Assembly (NCBI RefSeq): GCF_001565895.1
Contig: NZ_LSNE01000002.1
Coordinates: 283,684 to 332,017 of the forward strand
From: Paraglaciecola hydrolytica
Lineage (GTDB): Bacteria > Pseudomonadota > Gammaproteobacteria > Enterobacterales > Alteromonadaceae
DNA length: 48,334 nt
Reading direction: 5' to 3'
Shown: piece after piece, positions 1 through 8,757 of the stretch
Position numbering within the stretch: the stretch's first letter is position 1
How the letters are laid out: each line of letters starts with the position of its first letter
Program-made: the position numbers and the translations under genes
The notes under the pieces: model-generated
Told to the model about the DNA's origin: nothing
Seen by the model: only the letters and a program-made list of their open reading frames with translations
Databases searched by the model: none

Positions 1-109
1 TAATATTGTTTAATTTTTGTGCCACTAGTTCAAGTTCTTCGACAGTGAGTTCCTTTACTGCACCTTGTAATTTTCTTCCATGAGTTAATATAGCTACAAA
101 TTCAGACAT
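1..109 (-). CDS. H-NS family nucleoid-associated protein (N-terminal part, cut by window edge)
   Basis: Only the first 36 codons are inside the window, read leftwards from an ATG at 109. The peptide begins MSEFVAILTHGRKLQ and continues into a charged helix rich in Glu, Leu and Val. This matches the N-terminal oligomerisation region of H-NS-like proteins of Alteromonadales and Shewanella, as recalled. H-NS proteins bind curved AT-rich DNA and silence transferred genes. The C-terminal DNA-binding domain is not visible, so the family call rests on the N-terminus alone. A terminator hairpin at 173-200 separates it from the next gene upstream, so it is probably transcribed alone. Confidence 0.6.
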   Translation of the reverse strand, partial: MSEFVAILTHGRKLQGAVKELTVEELELVAQKLNNI

Positions 110-172
110 ACAACCTCAGTTTTAATTGTTTATGGCCTATAAAAATATAACTCAATATTAAATTAGGCAATA

Positions 173-200
173 AATAAAGCGAGAATTATCTCGCTTTATT
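173..200 (-). terminator. Rho-independent terminator of the ETF-QO gene
   Basis: A perfect 12-bp inverted repeat (173-184 with 189-200) encloses a 4-base loop. The outer part of the stem is AT-rich, so it can act in either direction. It lies 28 bases past the ETF-QO stop codon. Confidence 0.8.
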
Positions 201-228
201 TAATTAATCTAAAAATAACTTTAATTAT

Positions 229-1881
229 TTACATATTGGGGTAATTCGGACCACCGGCTCCCTCCGGTACCACCCAATTTATATTTTGCGTAGGATCTTT
301 AATGTCGCAGGTTTTACAATGTACACAATTTTGTGCATTGATTTGCAGAGCCTTTTCACCTTTCGCATTATCAATAATTTCGTATACACCAGCAGGGCAA
401 TAACGTTGGGCAGGTTCGTTATATTTGGCTAAGTTAATTACAATGGGAACAGCAGTATCGATAAGTTGTAAATGACAGGGTTGGTCTTCTTCGTGATTGG
501 TATTGGATAAAAATACTGACGATAATTTATCAAAACTTAATATGCCGTCCGGTTTTGGATAAACAGGTTTAGTGCAATCTGTGGCTAATTTTAATTGTTC
601 ATGATCTTTGTGTTCATCACGTAAAGTTACAAATAAGTTACCGCCAAATATATTTTGTTCCAATGTATTAAAGGCACCCCCCCAAAACGTACCAAATTTA
701 TGGATCGCCGGGCCAAAATTACGTGAAGTGAATAATTCTTTATATAACCAAGATTGTTGGAAGTTTTTGGTAAAAACAGTTAAATCTTTACCTCCAATTG
801 ATTCAACTTGGCTTAGCTCAGAAAATAAAGTTTGTGCAGCGATCAAACCAGATTTCATTGCAGTATGATTACCTTTAATTTTGGCAAAATTTAAGGTGCC
901 GGCATCACAACCTAACAATAAACCACCAGGAAAGGTCATTTTAGGCAGTGAATTAAAGCCGCCTTTTGCTATGGCTCTGGCACCATAAGTGACACGTTTA
1001 CCGCCTTCCAGATATTGTTTAAATATCGGGTGATGCTTAAGACGTTGAAATTCATCATAGGGACTTAAATGTGGGTTACTGTAATTAAGGTCCATAATTA
1101 AACCGACCAAGACCTGATTGTTTTCAGCATGATACAAGTAGGCACCACCAGAAGACTCTGTTAATGGCCAGCCTGCACTATGTACAACCAAACCTTCTTG
1201 ATGTTTAGCAGGATCAATGTCCCATATCTCTTTGAAACCAAGACCATAATGTTGTGGTGATTTACCCTTATCTAACGCAAATTGTCTGATTAACTGTTTG
1301 CCTAAATGGCCTCGGCCCCCCTCGGCAAAAACTGTGTATTTAGCTCTAAGCTCCATGCCCGGCATAAAGGAGTCTTTCGCGTCTCCTTTTACGTCAATAC
1401 CCATATCGCCCGTGATAATACCAGCCACACTGCCATCTTCATTGTATAGGATGTCTGATGCGGCAAAACCTGGGAAAATCTCCACGCCTAATTCTTCGGC
1501 CTGAGCGGCTAACCAACGACAGATATTGCCCATACTGACTATATAGTTGCCATGGTTATGCATGGTCTTTGGCACAATTAAGTTGGGCAATTTAGTGGCT
1601 TTTTGTCCATCTTTTAACAAATAAATATGATCTTCTGTCACTTTGGTATTAAGTGGCGCACCACGTTCTTGCCAATCAGGGAATAGTTCATCTAGGGCTC
1701 GGGTTTCAAATACTGCACCCGATAAAATATGCGCGCCGACTTCAGAACCTTTCTCCACTACACAGACTAGCAATTCTTGTCCTGCCTGTTTAGCTAGCTG
1801 CATTAAATGACAGGCTGTTGAAAGTCCCGCGGGACCAGCACCGACTATAACTACATCAAACTCCATCGATTCTCGTTCCAC
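229..1881 (-). CDS. Electron transfer flavoprotein-ubiquinone oxidoreductase (ETF-QO)
   Basis: This inner-membrane-associated FAD and 4Fe-4S enzyme takes electrons from reduced ETF and passes them to ubiquinone. The 550-residue length fits the family. The N-terminal FAD-binding GAGPAG motif is at residues 14-19. The C-terminal ferredoxin-like domain has cluster cysteines at 495, 519, 522 and 525 (pattern CVHCKTC). The start is a GTG at 1881, chosen because an AGAGGA Shine-Dalgarno lies seven bases upstream; an in-frame ATG five codons later is the alternative. It diverges from etfBA, its electron donor, across a 426-base gap holding a strong palindrome, so co-regulation is likely. Family assignment is secure. 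Confidence 0.96.
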   Translation of the reverse strand: MERESMEFDVVIVGAGPAGLSTACHLMQLAKQAGQELLVCVVEKGSEVGAHILSGAVFETRALDELFPDWQERGAPLNTKVTEDHIYLLKDGQKATKLPNLIVPKTMHNHGNYIVSMGNICRWLAAQAEELGVEIFPGFAASDILYNEDGSVAGIITGDMGIDVKGDAKDSFMPGMELRAKYTVFAEGGRGHLGKQLIRQFALDKGKSPQHYGLGFKEIWDIDPAKHQEGLVVHSAGWPLTESSGGAYLYHAENNQVLVGLIMDLNYSNPHLSPYDEFQRLKHHPIFKQYLEGGKRVTYGARAIAKGGFNSLPKMTFPGGLLLGCDAGTLNFAKIKGNHTAMKSGLIAAQTLFSELSQVESIGGKDLTVFTKNFQQSWLYKELFTSRNFGPAIHKFGTFWGGAFNTLEQNIFGGNLFVTLRDEHKDHEQLKLATDCTKPVYPKPDGILSFDKLSSVFLSNTNHEEDQPCHLQLIDTAVPIVINLAKYNEPAQRYCPAGVYEIIDNAKGEKALQINAQNCVHCKTCDIKDPTQNINWVVPEGAGGPNYPNM

Positions 1882-2307
1882 TATGTGTTCCTCTTTTATA
1901 TTTATCTATTCATTAAAAAAATACTGGTTTTGTTACAAATATTAGCGAAATAGGGGTTAAAACAGGCAATATTGATATTGCTATCATGTTTGTACAACTA
2001 AATTATAATTTAAAAATGTTATAAAGTTTTTAACATCTGTTTTTAATATTCTTAGCTTAAATTTCAAATTTATCAATTACATAGCTCGCTATCGTTAATG
2101 AAGTGTAGTGTTTTTTATAGCGATTTGTGGAGTAAATTACTTAGTCATCATACGCGACCTTGGCTATTGTCAAAATGTGTATACAGTATAAAGCTAACTA
2201 CTGTGTTGTAAGTTGACGTTTACGTCAACTTTACGTAAATTGTCGGCCAAGCAAAAAACATCAGTGATGCTTATCCAATTAATCGACATCTATAGGTAGA
2301 GGTAATA
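1882..2307. promoter_or_regulatory. Divergent regulatory region between ETF-QO and etfBA
   Basis: This 426-base AT-rich stretch has no convincing gene. It must hold the promoters of both the ETF-QO gene (leftwards) and etfBA (rightwards). The main recognisable structure is the palindrome cluster at 2210-2239, listed separately. The rest shows only AT-rich sequence. Confidence 0.6.
2210..2239 (+). promoter_or_regulatory. Palindromic operator overlapping a candidate etfBA promoter
   Basis: Positions 2210-2231 form a perfect inverted repeat with 9-bp arms (AAGTTGACG, spacer TTTA, CGTCAACTT). It is followed at 2230-2239 by a second perfect palindrome, TTTACGTAAA. The left arm contains TTGACG (2213-2218). 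Seventeen bases later lies TAAATT (2236-2241), so a sigma-70-type promoter could be embedded in the operator. The shape resembles, from memory, the motif of LiuR, a MerR-family regulator of branched-chain amino acid and acyl-CoA catabolism in gammaproteobacteria. That identity is an inference. Confidence 0.6.
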
Positions 2308-3057
2308 ATGAAAATTTTAGTGCCAATCAAGCGTGCTATTGATTACAACGTGAAAGTCAGGGTAAAAGCTGATAACACGGCTGTCGATTTAGCTAATACC
2401 AAAATGTCACTCAATCCCTTTTGTGAGATTGCTGTTGAGGAAGCCGTTAGGTTGAAAGAAAAGGGCATAGCTACAGATATCTTAGTGGTTTCTATTGGTG
2501 ATAAGTCTTGCCAAGAACAAATCCGCACAGCTCTGGCTCTTGGAGCCGATCGCGGTTTGCAAATTGATACCAGCGAAGCTTTAGATTCGTTACAAATTGC
2601 TAAGTTGTTACAAAAGGTGGTTGAACAAGAAAGCCCTGATCTGGTGATACTTGGTAAACAATCCATCGATTCTGACAATAATCAAACAGGCCAGATGCTT
2701 GCTGCATTAACTGGCATGCCACAAGGTACCTTTGCATCAAAAGTTGATTTGGCTGATGGCAAAGTGCAAGTGACTCGTGAAATCGACGGTGGTCTGCAAA
2801 CACTTAGCCTAAGTCTCCCAGCAGTTGTGACTACTGATTTACGCTTAAATGAACCACGTTATGCGTCTCTACCCAACATCATGAAAGCAAAACGTAAACC
2901 TCTTGAGGTTAAGGCCGCTAGCGATTATGGCGTGTCATTGGTTTCGAACGTAAAAGTATTAAAAGTGGAAGCTCCAGCCCAGCGTAAAGGTGGTATCAAG
3001 GTGGCTAATGTAGCCGAGTTGGTTGATAAATTGAAAAATGAAGCGAAGGTGATCTAA
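2308..3057 (+). CDS. etfB: Electron transfer flavoprotein beta subunit
   Basis: EtfB pairs with EtfA to form the soluble flavoprotein that collects electrons from acyl-CoA dehydrogenases. The 249 residues start [20 protein letters not shown], typical of the family. The conserved region containing [14 protein letters not shown] (about residues 117-130) is the usual adenine-nucleotide-binding segment. An AGAGGT Shine-Dalgarno lies about six bases before the ATG. The stop codon overlaps the etfA start by one base (TAATG), so the two are translationally coupled. Confidence 0.97.
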   Translation: MKILVPIKRAIDYNVKVRVKADNTAVDLANTKMSLNPFCEIAVEEAVRLKEKGIATDILVVSIGDKSCQEQIRTALALGADRGLQIDTSEALDSLQIAKLLQKVVEQESPDLVILGKQSIDSDNNQTGQMLAALTGMPQGTFASKVDLADGKVQVTREIDGGLQTLSLSLPAVVTTDLRLNEPRYASLPNIMKAKRKPLEVKAASDYGVSLVSNVKVLKVEAPAQRKGGIKVANVAELVDKLKNEAKVI

Positions 3058-3983
3058 TGGCTATTTTAGTTTATGTAGAACATGATAATCACGAACTGAA
3101 ATCTGAATCACTTAAGCTCATCCATGCTGCGAGTCAGATTGGTGGCGATATTCATGCGTTAGTCGTAGGAGCAGATTGTCAGAATGTGGCTAAACAAGCT
3201 GCTGAAGTACAAGGTGTAACGAAAGTATTATGTGCAGATAATGCGCAATATTCCTATCAACTAGCAGAGAACGTCGCGGAATTGGTGGTCGAACTTGGTA
3301 AAAGCTATAGCCACATTTTAGCCCCAGCAACAACGACCGGCAAAAACTTTTTACCGCGAGTCGCTGCTTTGTTAGATGTCGCGCAAATATCTGATGTTAT
3401 TAAGGTTATTAGTGCTGACACCTTTTTACGTCCTATTTACGCAGGTAATGCGCTAGCTACTGTGCAAACAAGTGATGCCATTAAAGTACTTACCGTTAGA
3501 ACCGCAGCTTTTGATGCTGCAGCATTAGGTAACACAGCTCCTATTGAGGCTTGTGCTGAGGTTAAAAATGCAGATAAATCAACTTATGTCAGTGCTGAGC
3601 TTACTAAGTCAGAACGTCCTGAATTAACTGCTGCCAGTGTCATCATCTCAGGTGGTCGTGGCATGCAAAACGGTGAAAACTTCAAATTACTTGAGGGGAT
3701 AGCCGACAAACTCGGTGCCGCTATGGGCGCTTCGCGTGCTGCAGTTGACGCGGGTTTTGTACCTAACGATATGCAAGTAGGTCAGACGGGTAAGATAGTC
3801 GCCCCCCAATTATACATAGCTGTCGGGATCTCCGGAGCCATCCAACATCTCGCAGGGATGAAAGATTCGAAAGTTATCGTTGCTATTAACAAAGACGAAG
3901 AGGCACCTATTTTTCAGGTGGCGGATTATGGACTTGTTGGTGATTTATTTACCGTCTTACCAGAGCTTGAAGCACTACTTTAA
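3057..3983 (+). CDS. etfA: Electron transfer flavoprotein alpha subunit
   Basis: EtfA carries the FAD of the ETF heterodimer. The 308-residue protein has the expected two parts: an N-terminal ETF domain to about residue 180, then a C-terminal FAD-binding domain. The latter starts near residue 197 with GGRGM and continues through [17 protein letters not shown] and [12 protein letters not shown]. It overlaps etfB by one base and is followed by a strong terminator, closing a two-gene operon. Its partners are the divergent ETF-QO and probably the acyl-CoA dehydrogenase at 5893. Confidence 0.97.
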   Translation: MAILVYVEHDNHELKSESLKLIHAASQIGGDIHALVVGADCQNVAKQAAEVQGVTKVLCADNAQYSYQLAENVAELVVELGKSYSHILAPATTTGKNFLPRVAALLDVAQISDVIKVISADTFLRPIYAGNALATVQTSDAIKVLTVRTAAFDAAALGNTAPIEACAEVKNADKSTYVSAELTKSERPELTAASVIISGGRGMQNGENFKLLEGIADKLGAAMGASRAAVDAGFVPNDMQVGQTGKIVAPQLYIAVGISGAIQHLAGMKDSKVIVAINKDEEAPIFQVADYGLVGDLFTVLPELEALL

Positions 3984-4007
3984 TATGTATTAGTAGTTAT
4001 ATAACTT

Positions 4008-4037
4008 AAAAGCCACAGTAAGTTTACTGTGGCTTTT
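4008..4037. terminator. Bidirectional terminator between etfA and the CBM48 gene
   Basis: A perfect 14-bp inverted repeat (4008-4021 and 4024-4037) starts with AAAA and ends with TTTT. It serves convergent genes on both sides: etfA from the left and the CBM48-type gene from the right. Confidence 0.88.
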
Positions 4038-4053
4038 CTTTTATATTTTAAAG

Positions 4054-4362
4054 TTAAACCTGTACTACCGAATTGTTATCAAATGACATTGCCGAAGGCA
4101 CATAAGCATCTGCAGACCAATCGTTTTCCCACTCGCTATCATTGAGTAAATACCTAAATTGGTATTCAGCATCTTTAGCTAACTCGACTGTGGCAGTAAA
4201 ACTACCATCTTTAAGCTTTTTCATTGGGGCAGTGGTTTTATCCCAATCATTAAAGTCACCCACTAAACGCACACTTTCTGCTTCATGAGCTTCATCTTTA
4301 CTGATCTTGAAGGTCACTTTGCATACTGCTTTGGATTTAAGGTATTGCTTTTTAAAGGCCAT
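4054..4362 (-). CDS. Small isoamylase early-set (CBM48-like) domain protein
   Basis: The 102-residue protein is a single E-set/CBM48-type domain. The signature stretch VRLVGDFNDWDKTTAPMKK lies near residues 31-49, and FRYLLNDSEWENDW follows near 68-81. Such stand-alone domains are related to glycogen- and starch-binding modules of branching enzyme and AMPK beta. They have no catalytic residues, and their role in bacteria is not settled. No signal peptide is seen, so it is probably cytoplasmic. A GGAGAG Shine-Dalgarno precedes the ATG. It appears monocistronic. No glycogen enzyme gene is adjacent, so a role in glycogen binding is inference. Confidence 0.85.
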   Translation of the reverse strand: MAFKKQYLKSKAVCKVTFKISKDEAHEAESVRLVGDFNDWDKTTAPMKKLKDGSFTATVELAKDAEYQFRYLLNDSEWENDWSADAYVPSAMSFDNNSVVQV

Positions 4363-4737
4363 ATAAGCTCTCCGGTTGCTAATTAAAAATGTAATGTTGT
4401 TAAAAATTCAGTAACGAGTTAACCCGTCTCACCGCTGTTTTATTAATACTTGTTAAACAAAGACTGTTTTTATTTTGTACAAAATAAAGGCAGACATGAT
4501 TCATTTTGGTGCGCGTGGCAACTTTCTAATATTTTCCCATTTTTGCAAATTAAGTTATTAATATTTATAGTTATATTTTCAAAATAGGGTGTTTTATTGA
4601 CACATAGTATACCTGTCTTTCGTGACAGTTTAGTAAATATAACCAGCCTGCGCATATTAACAGCAATTTTTATGCATATTTTTTGTGGTATCAAAAAATA
4701 CAATTTTTTTGCTTAAAGTCGTCAAGAAACAATGTCT
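4363..4737. other. Gene-free AT-rich stretch with a 20-bp palindrome
   Basis: No convincing gene lies in these 375 bases. A perfect 20-bp palindrome (TTTATTTTGTACAAAATAAA) sits at 4469-4488, about 107 bases upstream of the CBM48-type gene on the minus strand, and could be an operator. Nothing else is recognisable. Confidence 0.5.
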
Positions 4738-5712
4738 TTAGCGTTTAAATTTTTTAGCGTACTGGCTTGGCGATAAACCTGTGTGTTTTTTAAAAAGGCG
4801 AGTAAACGAACTTAAATCGTCATATCCAACATGGTTAACAATACGCTGGGCATTGTCGTGAGATTTTTCGAGGAGTTTTTTTGCTGCTTCAATACGTAAA
4901 TTTTGTAGATATTCCAGCGGATTTTGCTCGGTAGCTTGTTTAAAACGGCGGTTGAGTGTGCGAGAGGTTAAATTGACTAAGTTTGGCAGTTGGCTGATTT
5001 GGATTGGTTTTACATAGTTGGCTTCGAGCCATTCCTGCACTAATAATACTTCAGGATCTTGATGATACTTTTTGGCTCTGATACTCGCATAAGCAGCTTG
5101 TTGTCCACGGGATAAATCTATTACATGGGCTTTGGCTGTGGTGCTTGCTACGTCGTGTCCACAATATCGTTCAATCAATAACAAAGCTAAATCAAACCAC
5201 GCCATACCACCACCAGCGCAATAAATATTTTGCTGAGAAGTAATGAGTTTTTCGGCGCAGAGTTTTACCTCTGGATAACGTTTTCGGAATAGCTCGGCAT
5301 AACCCCAATGAGTGGTGGCTTCTTTACCATTTAATAATCCGGCTTCGGCCAGGAAAAAGGCGCCACTGCAATTACTCGCAATATCAGCACCTAAATCAAA
5401 ATGACGTTTTATATGGGGTAACAAAGCTTGGTTATCGGCCAGCACATTCAGTAACGATCCGCCAATAGTAGGGATCAATAACAAGTCGGTTTGTTTAACG
5501 TCTTCGATGGCAATATGACTACGTATTTCTAGTTGATTTATGCAGCGTAGGGGTTGTTTTTTAATCGTCGCAATTTGTACATTAAAATAAGGAGTGGGAC
5601 TAATGCCTTGCATACGTTGCCAAGTCACCCCGGCTAGGGCAAAGAGATCTAAAGCCCCGGTAATGGCGCTCGCATAAGCTTGATTGAAACCAAGAATAGT
5701 GACATTAAACAC
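4738..5712 (-). CDS. GlxA-type transcriptional regulator (DJ-1/PfpI domain plus AraC DNA-binding domain)
   Basis: The 324-residue protein has an N-terminal DJ-1/PfpI (class I glutamine amidotransferase-like) domain to about residue 190, with the nucleophile-elbow-like NCSG at 114-117 (Cys115). The C-terminal AraC-type double helix-turn-helix is at about 220-320 and ends with the usual GYDDLSSFTRLFKKHTGLSPSQY pattern. This architecture is shared with GbdR, CdhR and ArgR of Pseudomonas, which respond to betaine, carnitine or arginine; the ligand here is unknown. The start is a GTG at 5712 with only a weak Shine-Dalgarno. It diverges from the acyl-CoA dehydrogenase operon across 180 bases holding repeated TGTCAT/ATGACA palindromes, and is its likely regulator. 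Confidence 0.9.
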   Translation of the reverse strand: MFNVTILGFNQAYASAITGALDLFALAGVTWQRMQGISPTPYFNVQIATIKKQPLRCINQLEIRSHIAIEDVKQTDLLLIPTIGGSLLNVLADNQALLPHIKRHFDLGADIASNCSGAFFLAEAGLLNGKEATTHWGYAELFRKRYPEVKLCAEKLITSQQNIYCAGGGMAWFDLALLLIERYCGHDVASTTAKAHVIDLSRGQQAAYASIRAKKYHQDPEVLLVQEWLEANYVKPIQISQLPNLVNLTSRTLNRRFKQATEQNPLEYLQNLRIEAAKKLLEKSHDNAQRIVNHVGYDDLSSFTRLFKKHTGLSPSQYAKKFKR

Positions 5713-5789
5713 GATTTGACTGCCTACATATAAAAAGAAAGTGCCTGCATAAACGTAGGTGTTGAGCCATTATAATCAAAATTTATCGC

Positions 5790-5850
5790 TGTCTTAAATG
5801 ACCATTAATGTGTCATAAATGACAATTATTGTCAGTAACAATTTTTGTCA
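5790..5850. promoter_or_regulatory. Cluster of TGTCAT/ATGACA operator-like palindromes
   Basis: In the divergent gap, TGTCTTAAATGACC lies at 5790-5803 and its perfect palindromic version TGTCATAAATGACA at 5811-5824. The overlapping TGACAATTATTGTCA at 5820-5834 is another perfect palindrome. A further TGTCA half-site is at 5846-5850. The copies at 5790 and 5811 are 21 bases apart, two helical turns. They probably bind the adjacent GlxA-type regulator. Confidence 0.6.
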
Positions 5851-5892
5851 AGCTAGAGGTATCAAGCACGACAAAGCGATGAATTACATTTT

Positions 5893-7698
5893 ATGCACAG
5901 CGAATTAATCAAAGATAAAGAATATCAGTTTCAGTTGTATGAGTTGTTGGATACACAAGCCCTGTGTGGCAGAGAACGTTTTAGCGAGCACAACAAAGAA
6001 ACCTTTGATGCAGTCTTAGATACGGCTAATAAAATTGCGACTGAAAAATTTGCTCCGCACAATGCCAAAGCCGATGCTAATGAGCCTACTTTTGATGGTG
6101 AAAAAGTCACTATGATCGCCGAAGTGCAAGAGGCCTTTGACGCTTATGTCCAAGCAGGTTTGCTTGCCGGTCGTTACGATTTTGACGAGGGAGGAATGCA
6201 ACTGCCCGAAACCATTATGATGGCGAGCGCCGGCTATTTTATGGCAGCTAATCCATCAACCACTGGATACCCATTTTTAACCGTGGCTGCGGCCAACGTT
6301 ATTCGAAATTTTGCTTCTGACAAAATTAAAAGCAGCTTTATGCCACGTATGTTAAGCGGTGAATTTACCGGCACTATGGCCTTAACTGAGCCTCATGCAG
6401 GTTCTTCGCTGGCTGACATTCTTACCACTGCAATTAAGACCTCCGACGGTGAATATCGTATAAAAGGCAATAAAATGTATATTTCGGCAGGTGATCATGA
6501 ACTATCTAAAAATATTGTGCATTTGGTATTGGCAAAAGTTCAGGGTGCGCCCGCTGGCGTGAAAGGTATTTCTTTATTTGTCGTGCCTAAATATCGCCTA
6601 GATAACCATGGACAGCCGAGCGAGCGAAACGATGTGGCATTGGCTGGGCTAATTCATAAGCTTGGTTATCGTGGCACCACCTCTACCGTGTTAAATTTTG
6701 GCGAGCAGGGTGACTGCCATGGTTACTTGGTGGGTGAAGAACATCAGGGGCTGCGTTATATGTTTTTGATGATGAACGAAGCGCGGTTGGGAGTGGGTTT
6801 TGGAGCCGCGATGATAGGTTATCGTGCTTATCAATATTCACTGGTGTACGCCAAAGACAGAACTCAAGGACGTATCCCACCTAATAATAAACCGACCGAT
6901 AAAGCCGTAAGTATTATTCACCACGGTGATGTAAAACGTATGCTGCTGGCGCAAAAATCCTATGTTGAAGGCGCTATGGCTCTGTGTTTTTACGCCGCCC
7001 GCTTGGTAGATGATAGTCATACTTTAGAAGACGAGGCACAACGTCAACACGCTTTAGAGTTACTGGATTTACTTACGCCCATCGTTAAAGCCTGGCCATC
7101 CGAATATGGCCCTAAAGCCAATGATCTGGCGATTCAAATTCTTGGTGGCGCCGGTTATACCCGTGAATATCCGGTAGAACAATGCTGGCGCGATAATCGT
7201 TTGAATCCAATCCATGAGGGCACTAATGGTATTCAAGCACTCGACTTACTCACCCGTAAATTATGGCAAGCACAAGGCGCAGGTCTTAAGCTTTTACAAC
7301 AGCGTATGCAACAAGACTTTAGCCAGATACAAGGGCCGGCTTGTCAGTCTTTGCTAAAACGACTACACCCTTATATTGCACAAATGGCTCAGTTGATCCC
7401 GGCTTTGGCACAGGGATTAGCCAATGATAAACAGCCAATTTTGCTAGCCAATGCCAGTTGTTTTATGAATGTATTTGGCCAAATTGTAATGAGTTGGATG
7501 TGGATCCGTCAGGCCAATGTGGCTGAGCAAGCTATACATCAAACTGACTTGAGTGGCGATGATCAGGCTTTTTATAGGGGCAAAATACAGGCAGCTAAAT
7601 ACTTTGTTCATTGGGAATTACCTACCATAGCAAGAGACTTGAGCTTATTAAGCGAATTAGATGATAGTTGTGCGGCAATGCACAGCGAATGGTTTTAA
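5893..7698 (+). CDS. Acyl-CoA dehydrogenase of the long (about 600-residue) type
   Basis: This FAD enzyme would oxidise an acyl-CoA to an enoyl-CoA and pass electrons to ETF. The 601 residues are longer than the usual 380-390, because the standard N-terminal, middle and C-terminal domains carry an added C-terminal domain from about residue 470. The middle domain shows MALTEPHAGSS (about 163-173). The catalytic base is probably Glu442 in HEGTNG. This length class includes DmdC-type 3-methylmercaptopropionyl-CoA dehydrogenases of marine bacteria, but also enzymes for other substrates, so the substrate is open. The Shine-Dalgarno is weak. It leads a run with an MDR oxidoreductase and an SDR on the same strand, and diverges from a GlxA-type regulator. 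Confidence 0.92.
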   Translation: MHSELIKDKEYQFQLYELLDTQALCGRERFSEHNKETFDAVLDTANKIATEKFAPHNAKADANEPTFDGEKVTMIAEVQEAFDAYVQAGLLAGRYDFDEGGMQLPETIMMASAGYFMAANPSTTGYPFLTVAAANVIRNFASDKIKSSFMPRMLSGEFTGTMALTEPHAGSSLADILTTAIKTSDGEYRIKGNKMYISAGDHELSKNIVHLVLAKVQGAPAGVKGISLFVVPKYRLDNHGQPSERNDVALAGLIHKLGYRGTTSTVLNFGEQGDCHGYLVGEEHQGLRYMFLMMNEARLGVGFGAAMIGYRAYQYSLVYAKDRTQGRIPPNNKPTDKAVSIIHHGDVKRMLLAQKSYVEGAMALCFYAARLVDDSHTLEDEAQRQHALELLDLLTPIVKAWPSEYGPKANDLAIQILGGAGYTREYPVEQCWRDNRLNPIHEGTNGIQALDLLTRKLWQAQGAGLKLLQQRMQQDFSQIQGPACQSLLKRLHPYIAQMAQLIPALAQGLANDKQPILLANASCFMNVFGQIVMSWMWIRQANVAEQAIHQTDLSGDDQAFYRGKIQAAKYFVHWELPTIARDLSLLSELDDSCAAMHSEWF

Positions 7699-7731
7699 TT
7701 TTTTATCACTTTACAAAACGCAGGACAGCAA

Positions 7732-8733
7732 ATGAAAAACAAACAATTTTTACTTAAATCACGCCCCGTCGGCAAACCTACTCGCGATAACTGGGATTAT
7801 GTTGAAAACGACGTTCCTGAGCTAACAGACAATCAGGTATTGATCAGAGTCGATTATATTTCACTTGATCCGGCGATGCGCGGCTGGATGAACGAAGGTA
7901 AGTCTTATATCGAACCTGTGCAGTTAGGTGCGGTCATGCGTGCTGGCACGGTAGGTCAGGTGCTTAAATCCACCGACAGTAAATTTGCCGAAGGTGATTA
8001 TGTCTATGGTCACTGTGGGGTGCAGCAATACGCGGTAGTAGGTACACCAGGTTTGCATAAAATTGATCCAGCCTTAGCGCCTCTTGAACGTTATCTAGGT
8101 GTATTGGGCATGCCGGGTATGACAGCCTATTTTGGTCTGCTTGATACCGGTTTACCTAAAGCTGGCGAAACATTAGTTGTATCGGGCGCTGCTGGAGCTG
8201 TGGGTACTGTAGTGGGGCAAATCGCTAAAATAAAGGGTTGTAGAGTCATTGGTATTGCCGGTGGTGCGGATAAGTGTAAATACCTAGTTGATGACTTAGG
8301 TTTTGATGGGGCGATTGATTATAAAAATGATGATCTTAAAAAAGCCCTTAAAGAACACTGTCCAAAAGGCATTGATGTTTATTTTGATAATGTCGGTGGC
8401 GAAATTCTCGATACAGTATTAACCCAAATTCGTATGAAAGCCCGCATCGTTATTTGTGGTGCTATTAGCCAATACAATAATACGGCTCCAGTTAAAGGGC
8501 CTTCAAACTATCTCAGTTTGTTGGTCAATCGTGCGCGTATGGAAGGTATAGTGGTATTTGATAATGCCGCCAATTATGGCAAAGCCGCAGCCGAAATGGC
8601 TGGCTGGATCTCTCAGGGTAAATTAAAGGCCAAAGAGCATGTGGTAACAGGTTTTGATAATTTCCCCGAAGCCTTATTGATGTTATTTAACGGCGAAAAC
8701 ACCGGTAAGTTAGTCCTTAAAGTTGGAGCTTAA
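7732..8733 (+). CDS. NADP-dependent MDR oxidoreductase (zinc-free, CurA/PTGR-like)
   Basis: The 333-residue protein belongs to the zinc-independent medium-chain reductases related to CurA and prostaglandin/leukotriene reductases, which reduce or oxidise alpha,beta-unsaturated carbonyls with NADP(H). Key features are SLDPAMRGWM near residues 44-53, GMTAYFGLLD near 129-138 and the nucleotide-binding SGAAGAVG at 151-158. The cysteine/histidine zinc ligands of alcohol dehydrogenases are absent. An AGGA Shine-Dalgarno precedes the ATG. It is 33 bases after the acyl-CoA dehydrogenase and 24 before an SDR, so the three are probably one operon. Confidence 0.92.
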   Translation: MKNKQFLLKSRPVGKPTRDNWDYVENDVPELTDNQVLIRVDYISLDPAMRGWMNEGKSYIEPVQLGAVMRAGTVGQVLKSTDSKFAEGDYVYGHCGVQQYAVVGTPGLHKIDPALAPLERYLGVLGMPGMTAYFGLLDTGLPKAGETLVVSGAAGAVGTVVGQIAKIKGCRVIGIAGGADKCKYLVDDLGFDGAIDYKNDDLKKALKEHCPKGIDVYFDNVGGEILDTVLTQIRMKARIVICGAISQYNNTAPVKGPSNYLSLLVNRARMEGIVVFDNAANYGKAAAEMAGWISQGKLKAKEHVVTGFDNFPEALLMLFNGENTGKLVLKVGA

Positions 8734-8757
8734 ATAATTAAGCAAATAGGAAATAAC

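Noticed and set aside
4470-4703. 77-codon open frame on the minus strand
   Set aside because: It is AT-rich, has a biased Ile/Asn/Lys composition, no good ribosome site, and its stop region falls in a palindrome. It looks like chance in a gene-free stretch.
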